Assembly (NCBI GenBank): GCA_043819035.1
Contig: JBDRFD010000037.1
Span: 1 to 8,034, forward strand
Direction of reading: 5' to 3'
From: UBA2144 sp043819035
Lineage (GTDB): Bacteria; Patescibacteriota; Gracilibacteria; Peribacterales; Peribacteraceae
Length of the DNA stretch: 8,034 nucleotides
In this document: positions 1-6,757 of the stretch, one piece after another
How the letters are laid out: each line of letters starts with the position of its first letter
Position numbering within the stretch: the stretch's first letter is position 1
Position numbers and translations under genes: made by a program
Notes under the pieces: model-generated
The model's input: the letters and a program-made list of their open reading frames with translations, nothing else
The model's database searches: none
What the model was told of the DNA's origin: nothing

Positions 1-1
1 C

Positions 2-823
2 CGTTTGCATACAAAGCAGCTCAGAAAGGGGCAGCTCAATCCGTGTATTTTTGAATGGGTTTATCTTGCTGCTCCAGACTCAACATTAGATGGCGTTAAT
101 GTATATAAATCACGAGTTCGCATGGGCGAATTCCTTGCTCAACAAATAAAAAAAGCTGGCATTAAAATTGATACAGTGATACCTGTTCCCGACACAGGTC
201 GACCTGTTGCTGCAGGTCTTGCCGAAAAGCTAGGTGTACGTTACCGTGAAGGACTGATCAAGAATCGATACATCACAAGAACATTTATCATGCCAGGTCA
301 GCAGATTCGCAAGCGCTCTCTGCACTTCAAGTTACACCCAATTGAACTTGAATTCCGTAACAGAAACGTTCTTTTAGTTGATGATTCCATTGTCCGCGGT
401 AATACGAGTAAGAAGATTGTAGACCTTGTCCGTCAGTCAGGTGCGAAGAAAGTGTATTTCGCCACAGCAGCTCCTCCGATTATTAGTCCTGACCCTTATG
501 GGATCGATATGCCAACGAAGGAAGAACTTATCGCGGCAAATCACTCCATTGAAGAAATTCGCAAACACATCAAAGCTGATGGTCTGTTTTATGGAAAGAT
601 TGAAGATTTGCGTCGTTCTATTCAATACGGGAATAAGAATATTAAGAGGTTCAGCGAAGGATGCTTTACCGGCAAGTATCCGACTCCGGAAGTAACTCCT
701 CAGCTTCTGCGTTCACTGGGTTCTGGGCGTGTGGCTACCCGTGAATCCTTCGACCGTGACTCTTTCGAACATAATGAGATGCCTGATGATGAAGAATCCA
801 CTAAGATGATGACTCTGGTCTAA
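2..823 (+). CDS. purF: Amidophosphoribosyltransferase, C-terminal part (5' end outside window)
   Basis: PurF makes 5-phosphoribosylamine from PRPP and glutamine, the committed first step of de novo purine synthesis. The window enters the gene, so the N-terminal glutaminase domain and its catalytic Cys are not seen; about 273 codons remain, roughly the phosphoribosyltransferase half. The frame is open to the window edge, so the TTG at position 5 is not a real start. Seen: CIFEWVYLAAPDS near the left edge, VPDTGRPVA, the PRPP-binding loop VLLVDDSIVRGNTS (from about position 368), YGIDMPT, the EEIRKHIKADGL segment and a FTGKYPT tail as in Bacillus-type enzymes. Oddity: from memory of B. subtilis PurF, two of its Fe-S ligands sit in an HPCFYGID context and in a CLACFTGKYPT context. 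Here these read SPDPYGID and SEGCFTGKYPT, so at least two ligands are missing and a cluster is unlikely. The stop TAA lies 2 nt before purD, which indicates co-transcription. Confidence 0.96.
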   Translation, partial: RLHTKQLRKGQLNPCIFEWVYLAAPDSTLDGVNVYKSRVRMGEFLAQQIKKAGIKIDTVIPVPDTGRPVAAGLAEKLGVRYREGLIKNRYITRTFIMPGQQIRKRSLHFKLHPIELEFRNRNVLLVDDSIVRGNTSKKIVDLVRQSGAKKVYFATAAPPIISPDPYGIDMPTKEELIAANHSIEEIRKHIKADGLFYGKIEDLRRSIQYGNKNIKRFSEGCFTGKYPTPEVTPQLLRSLGSGRVATRESFDRDSFEHNEMPDDEESTKMMTLV

Positions 824-825
824 TT

Positions 826-2151
826 ATGAAAATTCTCCTCATCACTTCTTCTGCCCGCGGACATGCTATTGCCGATGCGCTTTCACGTAGCCCTCAACAT
901 CCTGAAATTATTGCCCTGTGCACCTCACGTAATCCTGGTATAAAAAAGTTGGCTATTGAGCAGCACGTTCTTGATATCATGGATTTTAATAAGGTTTTAG
1001 AGATAGCTAAAAAGTCACAGCCAGACTTTGCAATTATCGGTCCGGAAGATCCTATGGGTGCAGGTCTTGCAGATGTTCTCGATCAGGCAGGGGTTCATAC
1101 TGTCGCCCCTCGAAAAAGTCTGGCTCGTATAGAATCAAGCAAAGGATTCACACGGGAACTACTGCAAAAGTATGGTATTGATGCTTCTCCTAAATTTAAA
1201 GTATTTGGCTCTCCTGAGGACTCTTCTATGAGCACTTTTATAGATCATGTATTAGGAGGCGACTTTGTGATTAAGTACGATGCACTCAAAGGTGGCAAAG
1301 GTGTTAAAGTAAGTGGAGAGCATCTTGATTCAACAGAAGAAGGAGTTGCATACGCAAAAGAATGCATCGAAGAGTGTGGGAAGGTGGTTATTGAAGAAAG
1401 GCTCGTTGGCCAAGAGTTTAGCCTCTTGAGTTTCGTAACTGGAACAAATTGTATTGATATGCCGGTAGTACAGGACCACAAGAGAGCGTATGAAGGAGAT
1501 ACAGGACCAAATACCGGAGGTATGGGCACCTATAGTGATTCTAACCATTCACTGCCCTTTCTAACAAAGGAAGATCTCGAGCGAGCGAGCGAAGTCAACC
1601 GTTTGACTGCGCAGGCTCTTCTGAAAGAATGCGGTGTTCCATTTATCGGCATCCTCTACGGTGGATTTATTGCCGTTAAGGATGGCATACGCCTGATCGA
1701 ATACAACGCACGCTTTGGAGACCCAGAAGCACTTAATATCCTGCCTTTGCTGTCATCAGACTTTGTGGATATCTGCCAGGGTATGCTGAGTGGAGAACTG
1801 ACAGACAGCATGGTCACCTTCGACCACAAAGCAACCGTGTGCATGTACATCACACCAAAAGGGTATCCAGTGAACAAAGACCAACGAGGAGAGCCTGTCG
1901 GCTTCCCTGAAGTTCCTCCTAATGCCAGAATCTTCTACGGTGATATCTCTGAGGAAGAGGATGGAACACTTAAGCTTGGAGGCTCCAGGACAGCAGGATT
2001 TGTTGGAATAGGAAACACAATCTCAGAAGCACAGCAGGTAGCGCAAAAGCTATGTGAGCAAGTGGAAGGTCCGGTAAGATTTCGGTCTGATATTGGAACT
2101 CCGGATATTGTCCAAAGGCGCATTGACATGCTAAATGAATTACGTGCCTGA
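826..2151 (+). CDS. purD: Phosphoribosylamine--glycine ligase (GARS)
   Basis: PurD joins glycine to phosphoribosylamine with ATP, using the unstable product of PurF, and acts in the cytoplasm. The 441 residues match the usual 420-440. Domains in order: an N-terminal Rossmann-like domain (about 1-100) with ARGHA at 10-14 in place of the commoner GREHA and GPEDPMGAGLADVL at 72-85; an ATP-grasp domain (about 105-325) with the ATP loop KYDALKGGKGVKV (150-162), QDHKRAYEGDTGPNTGGMGTYS (216-237) and the metal-binding IEYNARFGDPEALN (291-304); and a C-terminal domain with YITPKGYP and a GSRTAGFVGIG segment. The ATG start is 2 nt after the purF stop (TAATTATG) and no Shine-Dalgarno site is visible, so translation is probably coupled to purF. 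It ends in TGA. No clear terminator is seen in the 46 bp before the convergent gene that ends at 2198. Confidence 0.97.
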   Translation: MKILLITSSARGHAIADALSRSPQHPEIIALCTSRNPGIKKLAIEQHVLDIMDFNKVLEIAKKSQPDFAIIGPEDPMGAGLADVLDQAGVHTVAPRKSLARIESSKGFTRELLQKYGIDASPKFKVFGSPEDSSMSTFIDHVLGGDFVIKYDALKGGKGVKVSGEHLDSTEEGVAYAKECIEECGKVVIEERLVGQEFSLLSFVTGTNCIDMPVVQDHKRAYEGDTGPNTGGMGTYSDSNHSLPFLTKEDLERASEVNRLTAQALLKECGVPFIGILYGGFIAVKDGIRLIEYNARFGDPEALNILPLLSSDFVDICQGMLSGELTDSMVTFDHKATVCMYITPKGYPVNKDQRGEPVGFPEVPPNARIFYGDISEEEDGTLKLGGSRTAGFVGIGNTISEAQQVAQKLCEQVEGPVRFRSDIGTPDIVQRRIDMLNELRA

Positions 2152-2197
2152 AGTAGAATATCTGCCAAATAATTAAATGGTTTAGTGTGTTAATACA

Positions 2198-2611
2198 TTA
2201 ATACATATGCTGTTCTTCTTCGTCTTCTTCTTCTAATTCACTTTTTTCTTCTTCGTGCTTCGGCCACAAGTGTAGAGCTTCTAACTTACTTCGAATCCAA
2301 TCTCTAATACCCCAAGTTTTTCCTTTTGCAAGTTTACGAAATTCATCAGCAACAATCGGAATATTTGTAACATTCGCAACTGCATTTTTCAACATTGGAT
2401 GTTGTATTTGGTCAGATGGAAGTGTTCGTGCAATAGTAATTATTGCTAGTGGGTCTTCACTAGACCCTCCATTGTGTCTACCTAGCAATGCTAAATAGAG
2501 TCGGCGTTCCATTTTCGTATTGATTCCTTTTGGAAAGTTTCCATGAAGTCTATCTGGATCAAGTCCTTCTTGTCTTGGCACTTGTTTTTTCTCAGGCTTT
2601 TCAGGTGACAT
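2198..2611 (-). CDS. Hypothetical protein with acidic C-terminal tail
   Basis: I do not recognise this family. From the ATG at 2611 it encodes 137 residues: a charged, proline-containing start (SPEKPEKKQVPRQEG); a probable folded core of about 80 residues (MERRLYLALLGRH, DPLAIITIARTLPSDQ, NIPIVADEFRKLAKGKTWGIRDWIRSKLEALHLW); and a strongly acidic tail (EEEKSELEEEDEEEQ) ending HMY. No signal peptide or membrane segment is seen. The frame is open up to a TTG at 2653, but I prefer the ATG at 2611 because a perfect TATAAT ends 7 nt before it, placing the predicted transcription start on the A of that ATG. The gene lies 85 nt downstream of prfA on the same strand, so it may also be reached by prfA read-through. 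The sequence appears AT-richer than prfA. Acidic tails occur in many unrelated binding proteins, so no function is assigned. Confidence 0.72.
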   Translation of the reverse strand: MSPEKPEKKQVPRQEGLDPDRLHGNFPKGINTKMERRLYLALLGRHNGGSSEDPLAIITIARTLPSDQIQHPMLKNAVANVTNIPIVADEFRKLAKGKTWGIRDWIRSKLEALHLWPKHEEEKSELEEEDEEEQHMY

Positions 2612-2617
2612 ATGTAC

Positions 2618-2645
2618 ATTATATGTAACTTGGCTTAAGAAGTCA
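2618..2645 (-). promoter_or_regulatory. Promoter of the small acidic-tail gene, apparently leaderless
   Basis: On the minus strand there is a perfect -10 TATAAT (2623-2618), a 16-nt spacer and a weak -35-like TGACTT (2645-2640). The usual 7-nt distance from the -10 puts +1 at 2611, the first base of the chosen ATG. No Shine-Dalgarno site could fit. The hexamer overlaps an ATGTACAT palindrome (2612-2619). The -10 match is direct; the start site is inferred. Confidence 0.55.
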
Positions 2646-2696
2646 CGGATCAAAAAGAATATACTTGTACTATTATTTTGAACTTTACTTAGCCTT

Positions 2697-3749
2697 TTAC
2701 TGAGCCATTTTCTCTTCTTGACTCTTCTGAGTCAAAGCATCAACAATCGTACCAATATCCCCCTCCATAATTCCCGGTAAATTCGAAAAGTTCTGCCCAA
2801 GCCTGTGGTCGGTCACTCTGTCCTGAGGATAGTTATATGTCCTGATCTTCTCACTCCTATCACCGGATCCAACCTGATTTGAACGCAGGTTTCCTCTCTC
2901 ATTAGCAAGACGTTCTTGTTCCAGCACATACAAACGGCTTCGAAGAATTCCCATTGCCTTTGTTTTATTTTTTAGCTGGCTCTTTTCATCCTGACAGGAA
3001 ACAGTGATGCCTGTCGGCTCATGCGTAATACGCACAGCTGAGTCCGTAGTATTTACAGATTGTCCACCTGGGCCACTGGAACGGAAGACATCTATACGCA
3101 AGTCCTCCGGATTAATATCAAGATCTACTTCCTGAGCCTCTGGCAATATAGCTACAGTTGCTGCCGATGTATGCAGGCGTCCTTTGTTCTCCGTAACCGG
3201 AACACGCTGAACCCTGTGTACACCGGATTCAAATTTAAGTTTTCCGTAGGCACCATCCCCTTCAATCTGACAAATTACTTCTTTTATACCCCCACCCTCT
3301 GCATCAGCCTTACTGAGAATTTGCGTCTTCCATCCCTGCTCCTCCGCAAAACGTAAATACATGCGCATTAATTCAGCTCCAAACAATGCTGCCTCCTCTC
3401 CTCCCGTTCCCGCACGGACTTCAAGAATCACATTCTTATCGTCATCCGGATCCTTGGGGATCAGAAACTCTTTCATATCCGCTTCTAATTCAACCAAACG
3501 ATCAGAAGCAGCTTCTGCTTCCTCTTCCGCGAGTGCTCTTAGCTCCGGGTCGTCTTTTACTTCCTCTACAGATTTGATTGCCTCCTGGCACTTGTCATAT
3601 TCCTTTAGGAGTCCGATCAGAGGCTGCAAATCAGAGAGCTTTTTTCCAATGGTAGCAATCTGCTTTGGATCAGAGAGTACCTCAGGATCTTGTATCTGTT
3701 TCTGTAGAGATTCGTATTCCTTGCCCATTGCACGAAGTTTTTCGATCAT
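2697..3749 (-). CDS. prfA: Peptide chain release factor 1
   Basis: RF1 reads UAA and UAG in the ribosomal A site and triggers peptide release. The 350 residues fit the family (about 355-360). Seen: an N-terminal helical region (about 1-100); LEVRAGTGGEEAALFGAELMRMY (109-131); the tripeptide stop-codon reader PVT at 184-186 in RVPVTENKGRLHTSAATVA (RF1 has PxT, RF2 has SPF); and the catalytic GGQ at 228-230 in FRSSGPGGQSVNTTDSAVRITH. The C-terminal RTYNYPQDRVTDHR segment is also typical. The ATG at 3749 matches the family N-terminus (MIEKLRAMGKEYESL). It is divergent from mnmA across 160 bp, and the acidic-tail gene follows downstream. Neighbouring genes use both TAA and TGA, so RF2 should be encoded elsewhere. 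Confidence 0.97.
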   Translation of the reverse strand: MIEKLRAMGKEYESLQKQIQDPEVLSDPKQIATIGKKLSDLQPLIGLLKEYDKCQEAIKSVEEVKDDPELRALAEEEAEAASDRLVELEADMKEFLIPKDPDDDKNVILEVRAGTGGEEAALFGAELMRMYLRFAEEQGWKTQILSKADAEGGGIKEVICQIEGDGAYGKLKFESGVHRVQRVPVTENKGRLHTSAATVAILPEAQEVDLDINPEDLRIDVFRSSGPGGQSVNTTDSAVRITHEPTGITVSCQDEKSQLKNKTKAMGILRSRLYVLEQERLANERGNLRSNQVGSGDRSEKIRTYNYPQDRVTDHRLGQNFSNLPGIMEGDIGTIVDALTQKSQEEKMAQ

Positions 3750-3758
3750 TACATATGA

Positions 3759-3764
3759 ATCATA
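3759..3764 (-). promoter_or_regulatory. Candidate -10 element for prfA
   Basis: The hexamer TATGAT lies 9 nt before the prfA ATG on the minus strand. It predicts a transcript starting about 3 nt before the start codon, too short for a ribosome binding site. No good -35 is seen at 16-18 nt. A second possibility is further upstream: TTTTCTGCTAGTAG (about 3795-3782), which shares TTTTCTGCTA with two sites before the sortase gene. Confidence 0.35.
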
Positions 3765-3845
3765 CCCCGAGTAATTGATGATCTACTAGCAGAAAATAGT
3801 TGTTTGACGTTACCATTGAACAGAGTGCGCATTCTTCTCGCTATT

Positions 3846-3889
3846 CCCACCTTCGCCCTCTTGGCTTCGGTGGGCAAGCCGGCGTTGTG
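3846..3889. repeat. Dispersed palindromic repeat, copy 1 (prfA-mnmA intergenic)
   Basis: This GC-rich block in the 160-bp gap contains CCACCTTCGCCC (3847-3858), which recurs exactly at 5179-5190, followed in both places by TTGGCTT and then an AGCCG arm. It can fold with CCCACC (3846-3851) pairing GGTGGG (3869-3874) and an inner GCC/GGC, or with GGCTT (3863-3867) pairing AAGCC (3876-3880). Similar CCTTCGCC...GGCTTCGG palindromes are, as I recall, common in intergenic regions of candidate-phyla genomes. Its role is unknown. Confidence 0.5.
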
Positions 3890-3899
3890 ACATTCCTCT

Positions 3900-3905
3900 T
3901 ATCAT
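3900..3905 (+). promoter_or_regulatory. Candidate -10 element for mnmA
   Basis: TATCAT lies 4 nt before the mnmA ATG. The predicted +1 falls at about 3910-3912, so the message would be leaderless or nearly so. No Shine-Dalgarno site is present in the upstream bases. A TTGACG at 3804-3809 is too far away to be its -35. Confidence 0.35.
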
Positions 3906-3909
3906 AAGT

Positions 3910-5001
3910 ATGAAGATTCTCATTGCCATGTCCGGGGGCATCGATTCGAGTGTGATTGCATACCTGCTCAAAAAACAGGGGCATGACTTGGTAGGTGTGC
4001 GCTTCACGTTATGGACTGACCCATTAGCACCCGCAGAAGCGCAACTTCTTTCAAATAAATGTTGTGATGCACAGAGCGGAGCACGGGCCAATTACATCTC
4101 TGAAGATCTCGACTTCCCTCTCCACACCATTGACCTGAGTGAAACATTTAAGCGTGAAGTGGTTGATTTCTATTTGGAAGGATGTAAGAGAGGAGTGACA
4201 CCCAACCCCTGCATTCAATGTAACAAATACATTCGATTCAAAGCACTTCTGGATCTGATGGATGACTTTGGATGCGAGAAACTTGCAACCGGTCACTACG
4301 CGCGCATTGCTGTTGAGAAACTTGCAGATGAATCGCAGCGCCACCTTCTACTGGAAGCCGTTGACCACACAAAGGACCAAAGCTACTTCCTCTACAGACT
4401 CACACAAGACGAACTTTCCAAAGCACTCTTCCCGCTTGGATCATTGTTTAAAGAGGATGTGTATGCACTCGCAAAGCATTTTGAAATACCTCTGGATGAC
4501 GAGACGTACCTCGAAAGTCAAAATCTCTGCTTCTTCCCGGAGAAGACCCCAAAGGAGTTTCTCATACGGCACTTGGGTGATCTCCTGAAACCCGGAGATA
4601 TTATCCGTCGTGATGGAACAGTTGTTGGTACACATAAAGGACTTCCTCTCTACACAATTGGACAAAGACGCATCGGTGTTGGGGGTCTTACAGAACCATT
4701 GGAAGTAGTCGAGAAAGATACAGAGAACAATAAGTTGATTGTTGAGGAATTAGAGGGAGAAAAGATGAACAAGATTATTGTACATGATTTGCGCTGGATC
4801 TCCTGGAATCCACCGGAAAATGAGAAAACCCCCTTCGATGCCCGCACACGATCTCTCTCTAAACGCAAAAAAGGCACACTCACCTTCAAAGGAAGAAAGG
4901 GCACCTTTGCATTTGACAAACCCGTCGCTCCCCTTGCCCCTGGTCAATCACTCGTTCTCTATCGTGGAGAAGAGGTTATAGGGGGAGGGATTATGGCTTA
5001 A
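3910..5001 (+). CDS. mnmA: tRNA-specific 2-thiouridylase
   Basis: MnmA adds sulfur to uridine 34 in the wobble position of tRNA(Lys), tRNA(Glu) and tRNA(Gln), using ATP and a persulfide relay. The 363 residues are the usual length. Seen: the PP-loop SGGIDSS (8-14); TPNPCIQCNKYIRF (97-110) with the expected catalytic Cys101; ATGHYARI (126-133); DQSYFLYRLTQDEL (156-169); and the second catalytic Cys207 in ESQNLCFFPEKTPKEFL, where many homologues have DSTGICFIGERKF. LPLYTIGQRRIGVGG (245-259) begins the central domain, and a C-terminal beta-barrel ends LVLYRGEEVIGGGIMA. Both catalytic cysteines and the PP-loop are intact, so it should be active. The ATG is chosen because the family begins directly before the PP-loop. 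It is a single gene, divergent from prfA, with no clear terminator directly after the TAA. Confidence 0.97.
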   Translation: MKILIAMSGGIDSSVIAYLLKKQGHDLVGVRFTLWTDPLAPAEAQLLSNKCCDAQSGARANYISEDLDFPLHTIDLSETFKREVVDFYLEGCKRGVTPNPCIQCNKYIRFKALLDLMDDFGCEKLATGHYARIAVEKLADESQRHLLLEAVDHTKDQSYFLYRLTQDELSKALFPLGSLFKEDVYALAKHFEIPLDDETYLESQNLCFFPEKTPKEFLIRHLGDLLKPGDIIRRDGTVVGTHKGLPLYTIGQRRIGVGGLTEPLEVVEKDTENNKLIVEELEGEKMNKIIVHDLRWISWNPPENEKTPFDARTRSLSKRKKGTLTFKGRKGTFAFDKPVAPLAPGQSLVLYRGEEVIGGGIMA

Positions 5002-5178
5002 ACGAGCTTGTTAGCTGGTTCTCTTGTTCGGCTACAACCATGTCCGGTTAGCTAAAAAGCAAACCAGCGAATGTGGGTGGGAACCGCGACCTTTATTGCG
5101 AGCGGTTTCAGCCTCCAAATGCGTAGCGTAGCAAAAATGCGGAGGGGTAATTCGATTGATATATTTATTCTAAATAGT

Positions 5179-5215
5179 CCACCTTCGCCCATGGTTGGCT
5201 TGCCAGCCGAAGTCG
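5179..5215. repeat. Dispersed palindromic repeat, copy 2
   Basis: It starts with CCACCTTCGCCC (5179-5190), identical to 3847-3858. A short hairpin follows, TTGGCT (5195-5200) with AGCCGA (5205-5210, one wobble), around a TGCC loop. CTTCG (5183-5187) can also pair with CGAAG (5208-5212). The shared core plus the shared TTGGCTT and AGCCG arms mark the two loci as one repeat family. Confidence 0.5.
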
Positions 5216-5266
5216 CAGCGATTTTGAAAATTTTTTAACAACCGAATCCCAGGGGACTACGGTGGA

Positions 5267-5289
5267 CAGCCTACGCTGCGCGTAGGCTG
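5267..5289. repeat. Perfect 10-bp inverted repeat (hairpin)
   Basis: CAGCCTACGC (5267-5276) and GCGTAGGCTG (5280-5289) form a perfect GC-rich 10-bp stem with a 3-nt TGC loop. No T-run follows (GAGGGGGTC comes next), so it is not a typical intrinsic terminator. Fragments of the same motif (GCGTAGCGTAGC) occur at 5121-5132. Confidence 0.7.
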
Positions 5290-5354
5290 GAGGGGGTCAT
5301 TTTTGCAGCGGAGCGCTTGGGAAGGCTGATCCGCGAGCAATCAGAGGAGCGGAA

Positions 5355-5404
5355 CTTTTCTTTGATTCTTTCTTTTAGTTACAAAAGAAAGAATGAAAAA
5401 GAGG
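5355..5404. repeat. Long imperfect A/T-rich hairpin
   Basis: ATTCTTTCTTTT (5365-5376) and AAAAGAAAGAAT (5383-5394) pair perfectly over 12 bp around an AGTTAC loop. Pairing resumes after single mismatches (5361-5363 with 5396-5398, then 5355-5359 with 5400-5404 including two G-T wobbles), for about 20 pairs in all. Each arm is almost purely pyrimidine or purine. It could act as a cruciform or a transcript-end structure. Its position about 100 bp upstream of the sortase start suggests a boundary between the two units. Confidence 0.6.
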
Positions 5405-5490
5405 ATTTCTCACCATATCTTGGTAATGATCCATGATCTGTTTTCTGCTACACTGCCATCCTTTCAAAACGTGCTTCCAAACCCATTTTC

Positions 5491-5499
5491 TGCTATAAT
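5491..5499 (+). promoter_or_regulatory. Extended -10 promoter of the sortase gene
   Basis: TGCTATAAT is an exact extended -10 (TGnTATAAT). The -35 region at 17 nt (GTGCTT) is poor, as is usual where an extended -10 is present. The predicted +1 is about 5506, within a few bases of the only available start codon (TTG at 5503), so the message has essentially no leader. TTTTCTGCTA precedes this -10 and also occurs at 5441-5450. Confidence 0.6.
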
Positions 5500-5502
5500 A
5501 AC

Positions 5503-6729
5503 TTGATTCCCCTGAACCCCCACTCCCATCGTGCCGAGTATGATGAAGATGGCAACATCATTCTTCCTTCAAAGAACTCCGACATTACTCAAAGAAATGA
5601 GGATGATATCTCTCTATCGTGGATAAAAGGCGATACGCAGTGGAATGTGCAAAAAGACATTCGCGGGAATCCTCTGAAGAACATCAAAATCCCCAATGTC
5701 AGTGATGCTGTGATGCACTACCGCAACGCATTGCACAGGCAATTTGTCCGCACAACAAGCAACATCGTTCGTGAAGGAGCCGCTCAATACAGTTTCAGCT
5801 ATCGCAGCTCCGGATCTTCTATACGATCTGCAGGCAAACATTTACAAAGAGGCGGACAGAAAGCATGGGTATTCCTCACACAACCTGTGTGGGTTCCGCG
5901 GAGGAATAAAGAACCGAAGGAGTACGCTCGAATTACGCTATTCGCACTCGATACGGTTCGCTTTGGCGGAACGTTTGCATCGATCTTTGTAGCGCTCTTT
6001 GTGACACTAAACTACCAGAGCTTCTGGAGTATTGTGACCACGCGTTTGAATCCCATTGACCATATCCGCTCTGTTCAGGCGCTGACGGCATCCGTTGACT
6101 CCGCTTTAAAGGATAAACTTCTAAAAAGCCCTTCGTTGGCCGTTTCGGGAAACAGCGATGGCAATCTGCTTGCATTCCTACCGGGTGTAGGCCCTCCGGA
6201 AAACCGCATTATCATCCCGAAGATGGAACTGAATATTCCTTTGGTGACGCCCTCTTATGAGGCACTGCTCAGAGAAGATTGGACCCAGGTTGAAGACGAC
6301 ATTCAAGACGCATTGCAAATGGGCGTGGTGCACTATCCAGGAACCGCCAAGCCAGGTCAGGCCGGTAACTTCTTTGTAACAGGGCACAGCTCTTACTACC
6401 CCTGGGCATCCGGCAAATACAAGAACGTGTTCGCGCGGCTTCATGAATTGGAACCTGGAGATGAGTACTGGGTGTACTACGGAGGAGATAAACATCGTTA
6501 CATTGTACGCGGCAAGAAAGAAGTGAAGTCATCGGATGTAACCGTACTCGACCAGCCCGTAGACCGTCGCGTCGCTACATTGATGACGTGTACACCTATT
6601 GGAACAACCCTGCGCCGACTAATCATTACATCAGAGGAGGTGGATCCTCAAACAGGTATCGCGCTGCAAGTTGGCGAACGCGGACACGATTCATTACCGA
6701 AGGCTCGGCCGCAGGCGTTGCCGATTTAA
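5503..6729 (+). CDS. Membrane-anchored sortase-family transpeptidase
   Basis: Sortases cut a sorting motif in exported proteins and join them to a cell-surface amine. From the TTG at 5503 the protein has 408 residues. Residues 1 to about 150 are hydrophilic and probably cytoplasmic; about 154-171 (FGGTFASIFVALFVTLNY) is one membrane segment; a linker follows; and the sortase domain spans about 233-385, outside the cell. Catalytic residues are visible: His295 in FFVTGHSS, Cys363 in TLMTCTPIG and Arg371/372 in TTLRRLIITSE. The cytoplasmic N-terminus is long, since most sortases have only a short tail before the anchor. No ATG lies in frame before residue 71, and the region before it reads as ordinary protein, so the TTG start is preferred, though an ATT at 5506 is conceivable given the predicted +1. 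No substrate with a sorting signal is in the window. The sortase class is not assigned; a class D/E-like domain is possible. Confidence 0.88.
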   Translation: MIPLNPHSHRAEYDEDGNIILPSKNSDITQRNEDDISLSWIKGDTQWNVQKDIRGNPLKNIKIPNVSDAVMHYRNALHRQFVRTTSNIVREGAAQYSFSYRSSGSSIRSAGKHLQRGGQKAWVFLTQPVWVPRRNKEPKEYARITLFALDTVRFGGTFASIFVALFVTLNYQSFWSIVTTRLNPIDHIRSVQALTASVDSALKDKLLKSPSLAVSGNSDGNLLAFLPGVGPPENRIIIPKMELNIPLVTPSYEALLREDWTQVEDDIQDALQMGVVHYPGTAKPGQAGNFFVTGHSSYYPWASGKYKNVFARLHELEPGDEYWVYYGGDKHRYIVRGKKEVKSSDVTVLDQPVDRRVATLMTCTPIGTTLRRLIITSEEVDPQTGIALQVGERGHDSLPKARPQALPI

Positions 6730-6757
6730 TGTCTGAACTACATATATCTCACGCAAG

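Larger units (their letters stand above)
5002..5502. other. Gene-free intergenic region with several hairpins
   Basis: No convincing ORF, tRNA or rRNA is seen in these 501 bp between mnmA and the sortase gene. Several inverted repeats are visible: GCTGGTT (5014-5020) with AACCAGC (5062-5068); AACCGC (5082-5087) with GCGGTT (5102-5107); CCTCC (5112-5116) with GGAGG (5141-5145); and GCAAAAATG (5131-5139) with CATTTTTGC (5298-5306). There are also two strong hairpins and a dispersed repeat, listed separately. The nesting could be an RNA gene or the remains of a small non-coding mobile element; nothing here decides which. The last 60 bp hold the sortase promoter. Confidence 0.6.

Noticed and set aside
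2149..2151. Alternative genetic code with UGA as glycine, as in Gracilibacteria
   Set aside because: purD and the transposase end at TGA at the family-typical length, no gene needs in-frame TGA, and all recognised Gly motifs use GGN codons.
2612..2653. Upstream TTG start adding 14 residues to the small acidic-tail protein
   Set aside because: The perfect TATAAT lies inside this extension and points to the ATG at 2611. The longer form would need a promoter further upstream and has no ribosome binding site.
3361..3774. Plus-strand ORF of 137 codons opposite prfA
   Set aside because: It is serine-rich shadow translation of the strand opposite a conserved gene, with no recognisable domain. The same applies to the other overlapping ORFs inside purF, purD, mnmA, the sortase and the transposase.
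5011..5080. Possible tRNA or tRNA-like gene after mnmA
   Set aside because: GTTCGGC and short stems are present, but no cloverleaf with acceptor stem, anticodon arm and T-arm at the proper spacing could be drawn.
5076..5109. GGGTGGGAACCGCG resembles the T-box leader motif (AGGGTGGNACCGCG)
   Set aside because: There is one extra base in the bulge. No space or sequence for a specifier stem I was found, no matching terminator/antiterminator pair follows, and the downstream gene is a sortase rather than an amino-acid or tRNA-synthetase gene.
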